From: Polydactylus sextarius
Taxonomy: Eukaryota; Chordata; Actinopteri; Polynemidae
Length of the DNA: 64,000 bases
Direction: 5' to 3'
Assembly: GCA_016801845.1 (NCBI GenBank)
Contig: CM028931.1
Coordinates: forward strand, 14,641,555 to 14,705,554
A program made the position numbers and the translations under genes. Position 1 is the stretch's first letter. Every line of letters begins with the position of its first letter. Below are positions 11,523 through 25,200 of this stretch, piece after piece. A model generated the notes under the pieces. It searched no databases. It was given only the letters and a program-made list of their open reading frames with translations, and was not told the origin of the DNA.

Positions 11523-12550
11523 TATTTTGTGAAGTTCTCTTTGTAAAAAGGTTAATTTATAACTAAAATGCTGTTTTTACTTTGGACACATATTAATAAC
11601 AAAGCACCGGTTTGACTGAAGGAGTCGGCAGCTTTTTCCTCCCAAACCAATACTAATTCATTAAGTTTTAAGCCTCAAGTGTTTGTTTTCATTTGTTAAC
11701 TAAGCAGCTGTGACCATGTAAATATTGTACGATAGCAAAGTGTCTTTTTTTTTTTTTTTTCTCATTGTACCGGTTCAGTTTTTTAAAAGCCAGGAACAAA
11801 AAAAAAACCACGAACATATTAACTTTTGCTTATTTGTAATAATTTATTTAAAAAAGGAAAAAAAAAAGAAAAAAAAAAGCACGTCTGCTTTCATCAATTA
11901 ACGATTAACCTTCATCACAAATAAACCAAATAACGGATAACAGGTTAACGCAGTTTGTTTTGTTTGTGAATAATTAGCGTCGATCACTTTTGATACTTGA
12001 AAACAAAAACGTCACGTGTCCTTAAATGGTTCGTTAATTGGTTAATTGAAATAAAGATGTCGCAACGTTACCTCAGAAATCAGCGCCGCCGCCTCTCGAC
12101 TCAGAACAAAAAAAAAAACATGACTGTAAACTTTTGTGGGAAGTTATTTTTGCAGCCGCCTGTGTGATTTTATGTTGAATAAATTGCTGACATTTGAAAC
12201 GCTGTTTTGCGTATTTGTGTGCGTCGCTGCGTTTAAAGGTGACGGGAGAAATAAAAAAAAAACATCTTTTCGGGGTTTTTTTCTCCGTCGCCTTTAAACA
12301 TTCGCTGCTGTGTGTGATGGAGCTGTTGGAATAAAACGAAATAAAAATAAACTTCGAGACGCCTCTAATCCCCTCTCTCCCCTCCTCTCCTGTGTAGTGA
12401 GGCTTATTAGGATTGTTTTTGATCTCTCTGTGTTGAGTAACTAGCTGCTCTGTCTGCAGGTCCACTCTAACTCTCCTGTAGTTGCCGTAGGATTAGTCAG
12501 TCCGCTCGCTTCGCCTCCTGACGACCGGAGTCCGCCTCTCGAGGATCGAC
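11523..12550. other. bdp1-rtkn intergenic region and probable rtkn promoter
   Basis: This gap of about 1 kb holds T- and A-runs (11744-11760, 11855-11878), several AATAAA-like sites and no reading frame I trust. The last 170 bases before the rtkn ATG are richer in C and G (CCCCTCTCTCCCCTCCTCTCC near 12371) and probably hold the rtkn 5' UTR and promoter. No clear TATA box is placed. Confidence 0.45.
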
Positions 12551-13168
12551 ATGAACGACGACGCTCAGGTTAGTGGAAGGAAACCATCTCGATCCACCAC
12601 TTCCTGATCGATGTTACGGAAATGAATAGCTGTTCGTAAAGCAACCGTAAAGCGTAATATATAACCAGTGATTATCCTGCATATCCGTTAAAGGACAATA
12701 CAGATCAAATAACCTATTATAATGTAGTTATTAGGATATTACTCTGCTGTAACTTTGTGGTAACATTGACGTAACATAAGAAATGTTTAACAAGCTCTTT
12801 GCTGCAGCATTTAACAATACCCTGGTGGTGGAATAACACACTCAGCTATAGTAGACTTGTGGAAAGCTTATTAGGAAACATGCTACTAAGTAGATTATCA
12901 ATAAAGAACCCTATGGAACTGTTTGTTTTTTTTTTTTTTAATCACACACTTCTCCATTTACAATAAACTTCTTTTAATCTATTAAAGGGGGAAAAAAAAA
13001 AAAAGTAACAGCGTCTTGTTGACTCACCTGAAATCACTTTAGTCTTTAGGTTTGTGACAGTTGAACTGCATCCAGGGATTAAAGTGATGCAATAATTTAA
13101 TGCAGCTCGGTAAACAGCGTCACCGTCGCCCTGTGGCATTCCTAGGATCTTATGTAACCCGTCTGAAT

Positions 13169-13210
<42 letters not shown>

Positions 13211-16200
13211 CTCAGCCGGGTGTGTGAAAGTTAAAGTCACAAGGCGGATAATAGTGAATACTAGCACCTGACATCGTGGAATTATCAGATTAATGTTAAC
13301 TGGAAATTGGAATTACTAATTTTTCTCCACTTATGTTATATTATGGATTTAAGTGGACTATGTACAGACAAATGCTAACAATTATAAGTCAACTGTGGCG
13401 CCATCAAAATGGATTTACTGGCCGGTAAATCCAGCAATTGTTAAAACATTTCAGTCAACTGAAACTGAAATTTGTAGTTTGGCGTGCTAAATTGCTAATT
13501 AGCGCTTCATACAAAGGATAATTGAGGCTAATGGGGGATTAGCGTTGCAGATATTTAGTCACCGGCCATATCGGAACCAAAATAACATAAATGTCAATGT
13601 TATTGTGGCACCAAAGTCAGTATAGGTGTCATCCTCTGGGGACCATGAAGATCTACACAAACTTTGACGCCAGTCCATCCAGTGGTTGTTGAGATATTAA
13701 AGTTCAGCCTCTCCGTTTAGCACATTAGCATGCTAATTTGCTAATTATTGCTGACAAGAAGTAGCTCTTCGGGTATTCGGTCATCACCCATAACTGGGGA
13801 TAGTAAAAAATAACTTAAATGTCAGTGTTATAGTGGCATCATAATCAATGTAGATGTCATCCTCTGGGGATCATGAATCTCAACCATTTACCACGGCTAA
13901 CATGGCCATTATTATATTGTTAGCAGGCTGATGTTTTGTAGACACGTTTATCAAAGTTCAGCCTTTCAGTTTAGCACGTTAGCGCCAAAATCAGTATCAG
14001 GTGTCTGGACAAGCTTTGATGCCAGTCTGTAGCTGTAGCTGTTGAAATATTTCAGGCAAAAGTGCATCAACTGAATACCAGTCCCATCACCAGGGCTAAC
14101 ATGTTGTTAGCATGTGTTTTAGGCACATTTACGGAGCTAATTATCCTGATTTAGCGTGTTAGCATGCTAATATGCTAGCATGCCAGCACATCTGATGGTT
14201 GTTGAAATATTTCAGCCAGTAGTAGATCAACTGATAGACGGATTAATGTCCCCATTCCCAAGGCTAGCATGCCCCAAAATGACGTTGTTAGCATGCTAAT
14301 GTTTTGTAGACGCGGTTATCAAAAGTTCGGCGTCTCAGTTTAGCACGTTAGCATGCTAATTTGCTAATTACGCTGGCAGGAAGCAGCTCGTCATGTATTT
14401 AATCATCAACCGTAATCAGGTTTGGTAAAAAATAACATAAATGTCAACGTTATAGTGACATCAAATTCAGTAAAGCTGTCATCCTCTGGGGATCAAGAAC
14501 ACCTGATGGTTGTTGAAACATTTCAGTCAGTAGTGGATCGACTTAATACCGTTGCAATACCGAGGGCTAATTCGCCTGAAAAAAGGCTAAATTAATGCGC
14601 TGACGTCTCTTTATCATCTTGGTTTAGCATGTTAGCATGCTAATTTGCTAATTAGGCTGATGAGGAGGAGCAACCATAACTGGGGATTGTAAAATAACGT
14701 AAATGTCTTATGTCTTGCATCAATCTTAAGTCAATAAAAGGGTTCATCCTCACGTCAGTCAATCCAATCCAATTGATTAGCATCCCCATCCCTAGAGCTA
14801 ATGTTGTTAATTATACAATATGTTGATACTTTGACCTTTTCGGTCTCTTGTTCTGGGAGGTCACGTCATTCTCAGATCTATCCTCTAAACTCAAGAAAAT
14901 AGACATTGACAGTTTTTTTTTTTTTTGTGAAAACAATCGTCTTTTTTTCCCCCCTTCCGCTGTTCTTGGACAGGATAAAGAGCTGCTGAGGCAGATTGAG
15001 AGGGAGGTACGAATGCGGGAGGGGGCCAGTAAGCTGCTGGCAGCCTGTTCTCAAAGAGAGCAAGCCCTCGAGGCCTCCAAGAGCCTGCTGACCTGCAACG
15101 CCCGCATTCTGGCCTTGCTCAGCCAACTGCAGAAGATGAGGAAAGCTCAGATCCTGCAGAGAGCGGGACGCAGGTCAGATGCAGTTCAAGCGTGTATTGT
15201 ATGTGTTGGTAAATGGATTATAGATCAGGAGAGACGTATATAAAGGGACCGTTGTACAGTTGTACTGCAGAAAGTAAGAGCAAGTGAAGGTGTCTAGACT
15301 ATGTGTGCTACCAGCCACTAGAGGTCAGAGGAGACTTGATCCTTCAATTAAAGCTGTTGTCATTGTGTTTACACTGTCTTTTTAACTGCAGGCAACCTGA
15401 AGTTATAGCATCATGCACAGGAACAGTCGCCCTCTCAGGTGAGTCTCAACAGAAACATCTCATCTCAACTTTGTGAAAAAAAATAACTTGAGACTCGTCT
15501 TTTCATGCCTCGAGACTGACTGTAGCTTGAATTCTGCAGACCTGCGAATCCCCCTCATGTGGAAAGACTCCGAGTACTTTAAAAACAAAGGAGGTACGCG
15601 AGTGTCTCGGTAGAGATTAGAACTCTAACACCCCGACTTTTCATCGATCAGACGCAGTTTGTTTGTCTTTATATTTTTCGCTCTGCAGAGCTGCATCGCT
15701 GCGCCGTGTTCTGCCTGCTTCAATGTGGCACGGAGATCTACGACACCGACCTGCTGATGGTGGACAGAACTTTAACTGACATCTGCTTTGAAGACACTAT
15801 CATATTGTATGCCACTGATGTTATAAACCTATTTATAAGTTCGGTTTTGTTCAGTGAGTCCTGAATATATAAATGTGTGTGTTTGCCTGTGAGAAGCAAT
15901 GAGGTCGGTCCAGAGTTTGAGCTCCGCGTCGAGCTGTACAGCGCCTGTGTGGTCGAGGATTCCTCCCTCGGGGCCTTGGGACCCAGGAGAGCGAGTCGCC
16001 TCGGGGGCTCGATGGGATGCTCCTCGGGGAAAAAGATTCGCGCCGCCTTTGAGTCTGCAGCTGTCTGTGGATCCGTTTCCAACGGACCTGGACCTGGGAA
16101 CGCGTCCCAGACTTCATCCCCGGATCTTTCAACCTTGTGAGGATGACGGTTTTACACTGAAACACACACACACACACTCAGAAAGAAGAATATATCATGA

Positions 16201-19200
16201 CTGATGTTTTATAAAACGCTGTTTGTCTCAAGGGGGCCTAAGTACAACCTGCTGGCTCACACAACACTAAGACTCGAACATGTTCAGGAAGGTTTCAAGA
16301 CACATGATTTGTCACTAACGGCAGCAGGTGAGTTAAAAATCCTCTTTTCATTTCTGTCTTGTCCACCAGAGGAGAGTCCGTTCATGGTGGAACCACAACG
16401 GACACCATCTACCAGGGACCACAAATGTCTACACAAAAAGTCACACCAGTAAATCCAGTGATCGTTGAAATATTTCACTCAACCGAAACCAAGTTCATCG
16501 TCTTAAATCTGTATTTTAGCGTGCTAAAGTGCTAATTAGCACTTAACATAACACAACAGAAGCTAATGGGAAGTTAGCGTTGCCGATATTTAGTCGTCAG
16601 CCGTAACTTTTTATGGTTTACGATGGTATAAGAGCAACGAAAACAATAGTCAACCTCATGGTGGCGCCAAAGTCAGTGTAGGTGTCGTCCTCTGGGGACC
16701 ATGAATGTCAGACAGCCAAAATTACGTTGTTAGCATACTGATGTTTTGTAGACACGACTATCAAAGTTCAGCTTCTCTGTTTAGCACGTTAGCACCAAAA
16801 TCAGTATCACGTGTCATCCTCTGGGGACCATGAACGTTCAGCAACGTTGATGCCAGTTGATCTGATGGTTGTTGAAATATTTCAGCCAAAAGTGGATCAA
16901 TAATTAACCAAGTTCATCATCTTGGTTTAGCATATTAGCATGCTAATTAGCTAATTAAGCTAATAAGGAAGTGGCTTATCAGATATTTAAGCATCAACCA
17001 TGAATGGCAAAGGTAAAATAGGCTAATGTGCTCCAAAATAACATTGTTAGCATGCTGATGTGTTGTAGACAAGTTTAGCATCTCTGCTTAGCATGCTAAT
17101 TTGCTAACTAGACTGACACAAAGTAGCTTTTTAGGTATTTAGTCATCAACCATAAGCATAAAATAGCACTAAAATAACATAAATTTCAACCTCATGGTGG
17201 CGCCAAAATCAATATATGTGTCATCCTCTGGGGACTGTGAATGTCAGCCAGTAGTGGATCATGTTAGCATGCTAATTTGCTAATTAGACTGACAGGAAGT
17301 AGCTTTTTAAGCATTTAGTCATCAGCTGTAACAGGTGATGGTAAAATAGCAGTAAAATAACTTAAATGTCAATGTTATAGTGGCGCCAAAATCAATATAG
17401 GTGTCATCCTCTGGGGACCATGAACTTTAGCTGTTCAAACTTTCCCTTTTGTCTTCCAGAGGACAGTCCGTTCTGGTTGCCTCTCTTTGGAAACATGTGC
17501 TGCCGTTTAGTTGCTCAGCCCGTGTGCATGATTCAGCCAGTTATACGTGGTCAACTCAATGTTAAGGTGATTGGATATTTCATTATATATTTCCTTCTTT
17601 TTTTTTTTTCCCGCCACATTACCATTCACGGTGTTACTCGATTATTACTCCCATGATCTCATTCAGCTCGGCGAGGACCTTAATTGCTGGGAGGACGTCT
17701 ACGGCGTCCTCAGGGGACGGAGTCTTCTCTGCTACCAGAGTCAAGAAGACATGGAGTCTGAGGACAAACCGTTACTTGAAATCCCCGTCAGAAAGGTTGG
17801 TTCCGAACGAGCGAAACCTCATGAATAAATAGATGAATTCATTTCTGGGTTTTTTTTTTTTTTTGTAACCGCGTTGATTACAATAACATGCCGAGGCCAC
17901 TAGAGTGCACCGGTGAATTAATGGGAAAAAAAAAAAATGTCCTCAGAAGAGAGAGAGAGAGAGAGAGAGATGTTTGATGTTAATGGAGCAATATTTTTCC
18001 TGCACTCTGTTGAACATAGTGTATAATAGCTTTAAAAAAAAAAAAAAAAAAAAAAAAGTAATTTAACTCAAAACTAAATGATAACCCCCCCCCTGTCAGT
18101 TTACCCTATTTCCTCACTTAAGAACTTAATACACACAACAAAACGATGGCGGAAAGTTACAAAGTACACAGACTCGGCTGCTTTACTAAAGTACGTTTTT
18201 ATAGGACTTTATCAGATTACAGATGTTACATATAAAGCCACAGCTGTCAGGTGATTAGCTTAGCTTAGCATAAAGAATGGAAACAGATGGAAACTGCTAG
18301 AATAGTGTCATTAACGTGTTTTGTTTTGTGTTATTTTGTTTGTTTTTTTTTGGGTTTTTCTTTTCCTGGATGCCGATCATCGCTGTGAGGTTGCCAGGCA
18401 ACCAGCGATGATAACTGCAGGAAATCAATAGTCTGGATTGGTCGGTAATATAGATAATAAATATATATATATATATAATATAAATGGTGAGAGTGCAGAT
18501 TGATGAAAACATTAAAAAAAAAAAAAAAAAAAAGGTGCTTTTCTGGAGTCGGTGTGTTCTAGTTTATTCTGGGCTGCCGTAGAAACTTTGCAATCCAACG
18601 TGGAGCAGCAAATCCTGCACACCGGACCTTTAAACACGTCCAGATCACGATCTTTTTCTGTGTTAACAACAAACATATGATTTAAATAAGGAAAATACAA
18701 GTTAGAAGCGTCCGATACGCTTGAAGTTTTTAGTTTTAGGCTAAATTAGCTGGTAAATAATTGGGAGAACGTGTTATTCGAACGTCCTGCGGCTAAAATG
18801 TTTGTGAATGGATGTTTTCATTAGTATCAGCTTTTGTTGAACTACGGTTAAAGCTGCTGGATCATTTTTGTCAACACTCTTGTACAGTATTAATAATGAA
18901 GCAAGTCAACCGTGTCATTCCTGCGACATGACTTAGGTATGAGGAGGTTTTCGTTCAGTTCGTCTGTTTTCTTCTCTCCGTTTCCCCATCAGGATACACT
19001 TGTCTGTGCATTTGAAAGAGACGCGACCCAGTCCCAGAGTATATACATCAGCACGCGCTGTCGAGAGGAGGACGCGGCCTATACGCTAACGACGCGCGTA
19101 GCTGAAGACGCACAGCGTTGGATTGAGGCTCTCTGGCAGCACATCTACAACATGAGTGAGGCCTTGTGTTTGTTATTTTAACACTTAATGACGCTTCCTT

Positions 19201-22200
19201 TCACCACCTCGCAGCAAAAGCAGCGTAAACTACATATCAGCGGGGCAGATGTGGTTTTGTTTGCGCTATTTTTTCCCTCTCAATAGGTGTGAATTGAGCC
19301 CAAGGGCCGAGGAAGGGTGTTTTTTTTTTTTTTTTTTCCGTTTTAGTGCCACAATTAATTATAGAAGTAACAAATAACTGATCTGAGCTGTAACTGACAA
19401 GTACAGGATACACACACAAAAAAAAAAAAAATAAATAAAAACAAGCTAATAAATATGACAGGAATCCTTTAGGTGTGTTCATTTAAATTACAAGCCAACT
19501 TAAACAGGGTATTGTTCTAGAGCTTCACTGATGTAAACACCCAAAAGTACAGTAATGGAAACTGTAACCATCACAATCCAAGAATGATTACCAGTAATTA
19601 CTACATTATCACATAAATGCTAGGTACTCATAGATGAGACAACGCCCAGTCTTAGAATAATTCACCTTCATTTTGAGCTGAACTTACACGACCTGGCTCC
19701 ATCTTGCTGTCGTGGTGATGTAGGGCTGAAAATATTGCATAACCTATGCAATGCTAACTCACAAGAGGTCTTGCAAGCCAAGCTAAGCTATATTTAGAAG
19801 CTAATTATCTCGCAAGCCAAGCTAACAATCTAACTATCTTATGCACTCAAGGTCGTTATTTTTACTAAGTTAGCCCACGCGATGCTAACTCACAAGAGAT
19901 CTTGCAAGCCAAGCTAACTATCTAACTATCTTGTGTGCACAATATTGACTCGGCTAGCCTATGCAATGCTAACTCCAAGAAGATCTTGCAAGCCAAGTTA
20001 AGCTAACTACTGGTTAGCTAAGTTAGCCCACGCAATGCTAACTCACAAGAGATCTTGCAAGCGAAGCTAACAATCTAACTATCTTGTGTGCACGAGATGG
20101 TTATTTTGGCTAAGTTAGCCCACGTGATGCTATCTCACAAGATATCTTGCAAGCCAAGCTAATAATCTAACTATCTTGTGTGCACAAGATAATTGTCTTG
20201 GCTAAGTTAACTTATGCAATGGTAACTCACAAGAGATCTTGCAAGCCAAGCTAAGCTTAATTTAGAAGCTAATTATCGCGCACGCCAAGCTAACAATCTG
20301 TCTCTCTTGTGTGCACGAGATAGTTATATTGACGTGGCTAGCCTATGCAATGCTAACTCCAAGGAGATCTTGCAAAACAAGCTAAGCAAAACTATAGAAG
20401 CTCACTATCTTGCAAGCCAAGCTAACAATCAAACCATCTTGTGCACACAAGATCTTTGCTAGGCTAGCCTATGCGATGCTAACTCAGAAGAGACAGACTT
20501 TGCGAGGTCTTGTGAGATCTCTACTGAGTTAGCATCGTGTAGGCTAGCCTGGCTAAGATAACTATCTTGTGTGCACAAGAGGGGAAAAAAAAAAAAACTT
20601 TCCATAGATTACAGATCTGTCTGTTGAATATAAAGCTACAGGTATCAGGTGACTAGCTTATCTTGGCATAAAGAATGGAAACTGGTGCGTCGTGATGTGA
20701 TTGACATTTTGTTATGTTTTGGGTTGTTATATATTCTGGCCTTTTTCCTGGATGCCTATCATTGCTGTGAGGTTGCCAGGCAACCAGCGAAGACTTCAGG
20801 AAATCATAATATAGCCCAAGTTACTTTGCTTTAAAGTTGCTAGCAGAAATTTTTGATTTTGCTTTCAAGCAGGCAGCGCTAATTGTGACCTTTTGTTCGC
20901 CGGCGTCTTTGTTCCGTGTCTTTTCCGGTATTTGCAGCGGATGTTCATCGGCCTTTGCGTGCGCTATATTTTATGCTGCGATACTGTTAGTGGAAAAAAA
21001 AAAAAGTTAAAAAAAAAAGAAGAAACTGCCGATACCTGCAGGGCAGCATTTTACAATACTGGCGTTAACAACAAATGATTGGCGTTACAATGATGGCATT
21101 AAATCTTCATGCCAGGTGAGTGTCACAAAGAAAATACTTTTTGACACAGATCATGTTTTTTTTTTTTTTGTTCTGTACTTCCTTGATCGATTTACAAGAG
21201 TAAAATGTCATGACCTAGATGACTTAGTCACAAATTTTGACCATTTTGAGCCACTTTTGACCCCCGACCGAGATGCTCTCTGATCTACTGGAGGCAGTAG
21301 TTTTTTTAAAGGGCGTATTATCGAGACATGCATCAAAAATAGGCGGTTGCTCTGCGTACAGAAGGAGGTGACTGTTTGTTCATTGTGTGTTACGGGTAGG
21401 GATGTAATCAGAGGTGTCAAAACTATTTCCATTCATTACTCAAGTAGTAGTATAGATAATAGGGTTTAAACAGACTTTTGTAGAAGTTGAAGTATCAGCT
21501 CAAGCTTTTTAAAGTGTAAAAGCACCAGTTTAAAAACTACTTAAAGTATTAAAGCGACAGTGATGTAACTGAAATATTACATTATATTAAAATGTTAATG
21601 GTGAAACTACTGGAGTGCCCATTGAAAATGAACACGCGGGTGTTTATTTTCCCAAACGACTCAACAGACCCTGCGTTTATTTGGGACCGTTATTGTTACG
21701 TTTTTAAGTCTTTCGTTTCGTTGGCGCCGTCTTTTTTAAAAGTGCGCATTTTTGGATGAAAAATAATCACTCCAGTGAAGTATTAATAACCAAAATCTCT
21801 ACTTAAGTAATAGTTGTACTTCGTTACTCGACGCCTCCGGATGTAACAACTCTTGGGTCACACTTTTGGGTCATAAAAGCCCGGGTCTGATTTTCTCCTT
21901 GTTGAATTTAACTCATTCTAACTTCCTCGCAACCAGGCCAGAGCATATGAACGGAGCGTACGAAATACAGTATCCGAAGACCGGACCGGACCGGAGCATC
22001 TTCTATCTCAACTATACTACTGCGGCCATGTCTTCCTAAGTTCTGTTTGTCTTGTGAGCACCTGAATGCGACGTAGTCGACGTAGTCGTAGTAGATAACG
22101 TTTCTAATCCGGCTCTAATTTTGTTTTATCCGCAGTTAAATCGATCACGCGGTATAAATACGCTCGCGCCTTGTGTACAGGCCTCCGAGTGCCAACTGTA

Positions 22201-25200
22201 CTAAATGCGACGGTGGCGTTGGCGGTTTCCTTTAATTAAAGTTTTTCTTTTTGTCGAACGCCACGCCTGCGGACAATCAGCTCTGAATTATAGCTCTGAA
22301 GAAAGAGAGAAAGAAAACAAGCCGAGGGAAAAAAAAAAAAAACGCCGCGATGACAAGTATCTTTGTACATGGACTAATGCTTCTTGTTATTATAGTCAAT
22401 TATCTTGTCTTGATACTTGTGTGTCATTTAACACTGCAACGTGTGGGAAATGAACTGGTTCTTGTCATCTGATCAAGGTGATTGGTTTAAACATCACTTT
22501 TGTTTTTTCGTTGTTTTTGTCCACTTGCCAAACCTATAAGTTATTATTATTGTTATTATACAGTTATGCAGTTTTGATTTCGGGAGTTTCGCCGAGTTTG
22601 AGTGACGGCTCAAGTTTATCACTTTGAGAGTGTGTGATTGTCGTTATAACAGAGCGACGTTTGGGTTTAGTTTGCTGTATTCAAATGCGGTCCATTCACC
22701 AAATGCGCTAATGCTAACGCTACGTTACATCTCCGTCTACAGTCGTGTCCTCATCATTACAACAACAACAACAAAAAAAAGAATATCTACGCCTTAATTA
22801 ATGACAATGTTTTTATGATTAACGTTAATTCGCCGCGCGACCACACCCGTTTTTTTTTTTTTTTTTAACTCAAACCGAAATGGCCGCTAATTACCGACTA
22901 ATAGTCAAAATTCGACACAATGATAGAACCGATTAAAATCCGAATGAAAGATTCTGGATCAAAAATACATGTTTGATCTTGCAAACCCAAGTTTCAGTAT
23001 CGCAGTTGAAAGATTGACCTACATACCGTCGCCCTGTTGACGGGTAGATAACGCCTCGCAGCGATTTTCTACCTCGCCAAATTATAACAATAGCAGAACT
23101 GGAAAAAGATCTCACAAGGGAAATTATAATTATTATAATTACTCTTATACAGACAGTAGTAACTTGAGAAAATTGTCACCCAGCCCTGTTAAAGCATATG
23201 TTCTTGTCATTGCATCAATGCCAAATATTTGATAAGCTTTTTGTACCGTCTCAGTGTGGAAATAAATTAAGATCTCTCTCAACCAGGACAGGATTTGATT
23301 CCTTTAGTGATTCATTGCCGGAGCTGTGTTAGTCATGCACAGACAGACAGGTGTTAAAAATGCTGTAAAGAATGCTTTAACAAATAGAAGTGACAGTCTA
23401 GTTTATTTGTTTTTCTCGATTAAACAATGACACACGAGTGAGCGGGAGAGAAATCAAAAAATCACATCGACGTTTGTTGTCACTGCTCTCGATTTTTTTT
23501 TTTTTTTTTTTTAAACTGTTTTTAAAGAAATCCGGCCGTTTGGTTATTACAAAACACACAGGTCTTCTGTGAGTGTATCCTGGCTCAAATCTCTTCCTGT
23601 GATCGAAGACTTGATTAAAGCGATGATCTGATGTCAAACACCCCCGTCTTGTTTTCACAACCAAATAGTTAACAATGAAAGTAAATGGGGCAGACAGCCG
23701 AACGTATCTAAATCGCTATCTTTTAACAACTATAAAGCTCAAATATCACTTCACTTCAGCAGTAGCATGAATAAGGTCCACACACATAAACTGAAGTACT
23801 GATAACTTAGTAAGAATTTATTAAAAAGACTGTTTTACCAGACTTACACAACGTGTTATTTTCATACTGGTGATGAAGGGTGTTCCACATCAGCAGATTC
23901 ATCATTTTCCTGAAAATCAGACTGATTTGTCCGTGAAGAGCGAGAAAAATGATGAATCTGCTGATCTGGAACAACATGGTGGGTGTTATTGTGACCCTAT
24001 TCATGCTACTGCTGAAGTGAAGTGATATTTTGAGCTTTATTAGTGGTTAAAAAAATGACAATTTAGATACGTTTGGCTGGCTGCCCCATTTACTTTCATT
24101 GTTAGCTATTTGGTTGTGAAAACAAACAATGGTCAAACTCGATATTACTTCAGCCAACGTGAAATATTCATCGTCACGCTGAAGATGCTTCTCAATGACA
24201 TTGGCTTAATGTTTGGAGACATTGTCACCAAACAGGTGACAATGTGTCAGGTGCCTCCATGATGAACAAGCATCTGCTTGTATTTCTCAGCACTGACGAC
24301 ACCATTAATCCTAACCGAATCCCCAACCGAATCCCCAGACTCTCACGGAGCTGGCACTGTGCTTCACCGTTGGATTCAGACATTATTAATATACCGCTTG
24401 TCATCTTTAATGTTCTGCTCTCTAGGCCTTTGGCGAACTAAGTGCCTTCTGCTGCAGACAAATAATTCAAAGTTTGACTCATCAGTCCAGAAGCACCTGC
24501 TGCCATTTTCCTGCACCCTAGTTCCTTCATTTTCATGCACAGTCGAGTCGCTTGGCCTCGTTTCCACGTCGGAGGTATCACTTTTTGGCAGCAGTTCCTC
24601 CTTGAAGATCACCTCTGGCCAGACAGTAGACGAGTGTAACTGCGACACACTGGTTCTAAGCTGATAGCACCGCTGGACATCTCCCGATTTCAACGGGAAG
24701 CTGAAGCGCCTTCCTGTCTTTTATCTGTAGCATTAAGTTCCCTCTGGTGACCGCAGCAGCTACAGTTCTCAACGCCGCACGTGTCTTTGTGCCTCTTCAA
24801 AAAATGCTTGAATGAGCACATGTTGAAACCTCGGTCTGCTTCGAAAAATCTTTGCCTGCGGGAGACGTTGATGATGCGGTAGAACTACTTTCTGCCTTGT
24901 TGCCGTGTTTAATCATGAGACGTGAAAATGTTCCTCAGCCAGTTTTAAGCCCCATACACAGCTGCTTCTGTTCCAGTCAGTGACTGTTAGACAACACTAC
25001 CCTGTTGAAATTCACACACTATGGAAATGTGAAACCGCATTCCATGTTAGCTAGCTAGCTCCCATGTCCAGCTGGTATCTTAATGAGTATCACCTTTACT
25101 TGCAATAAGCAACAAAGTTAGATAAATACCTTTATTTTATCCATATTAATGTTCACTATGGCGTATGGCAGTCGTTCATTCTTTCGGTCATTGAATTAAT

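Noticed and set aside
19740..20590. CRISPR-like array
   Set aside because: Units diverge in both length and sequence, there are no constant spacers, and the setting is a vertebrate intron.
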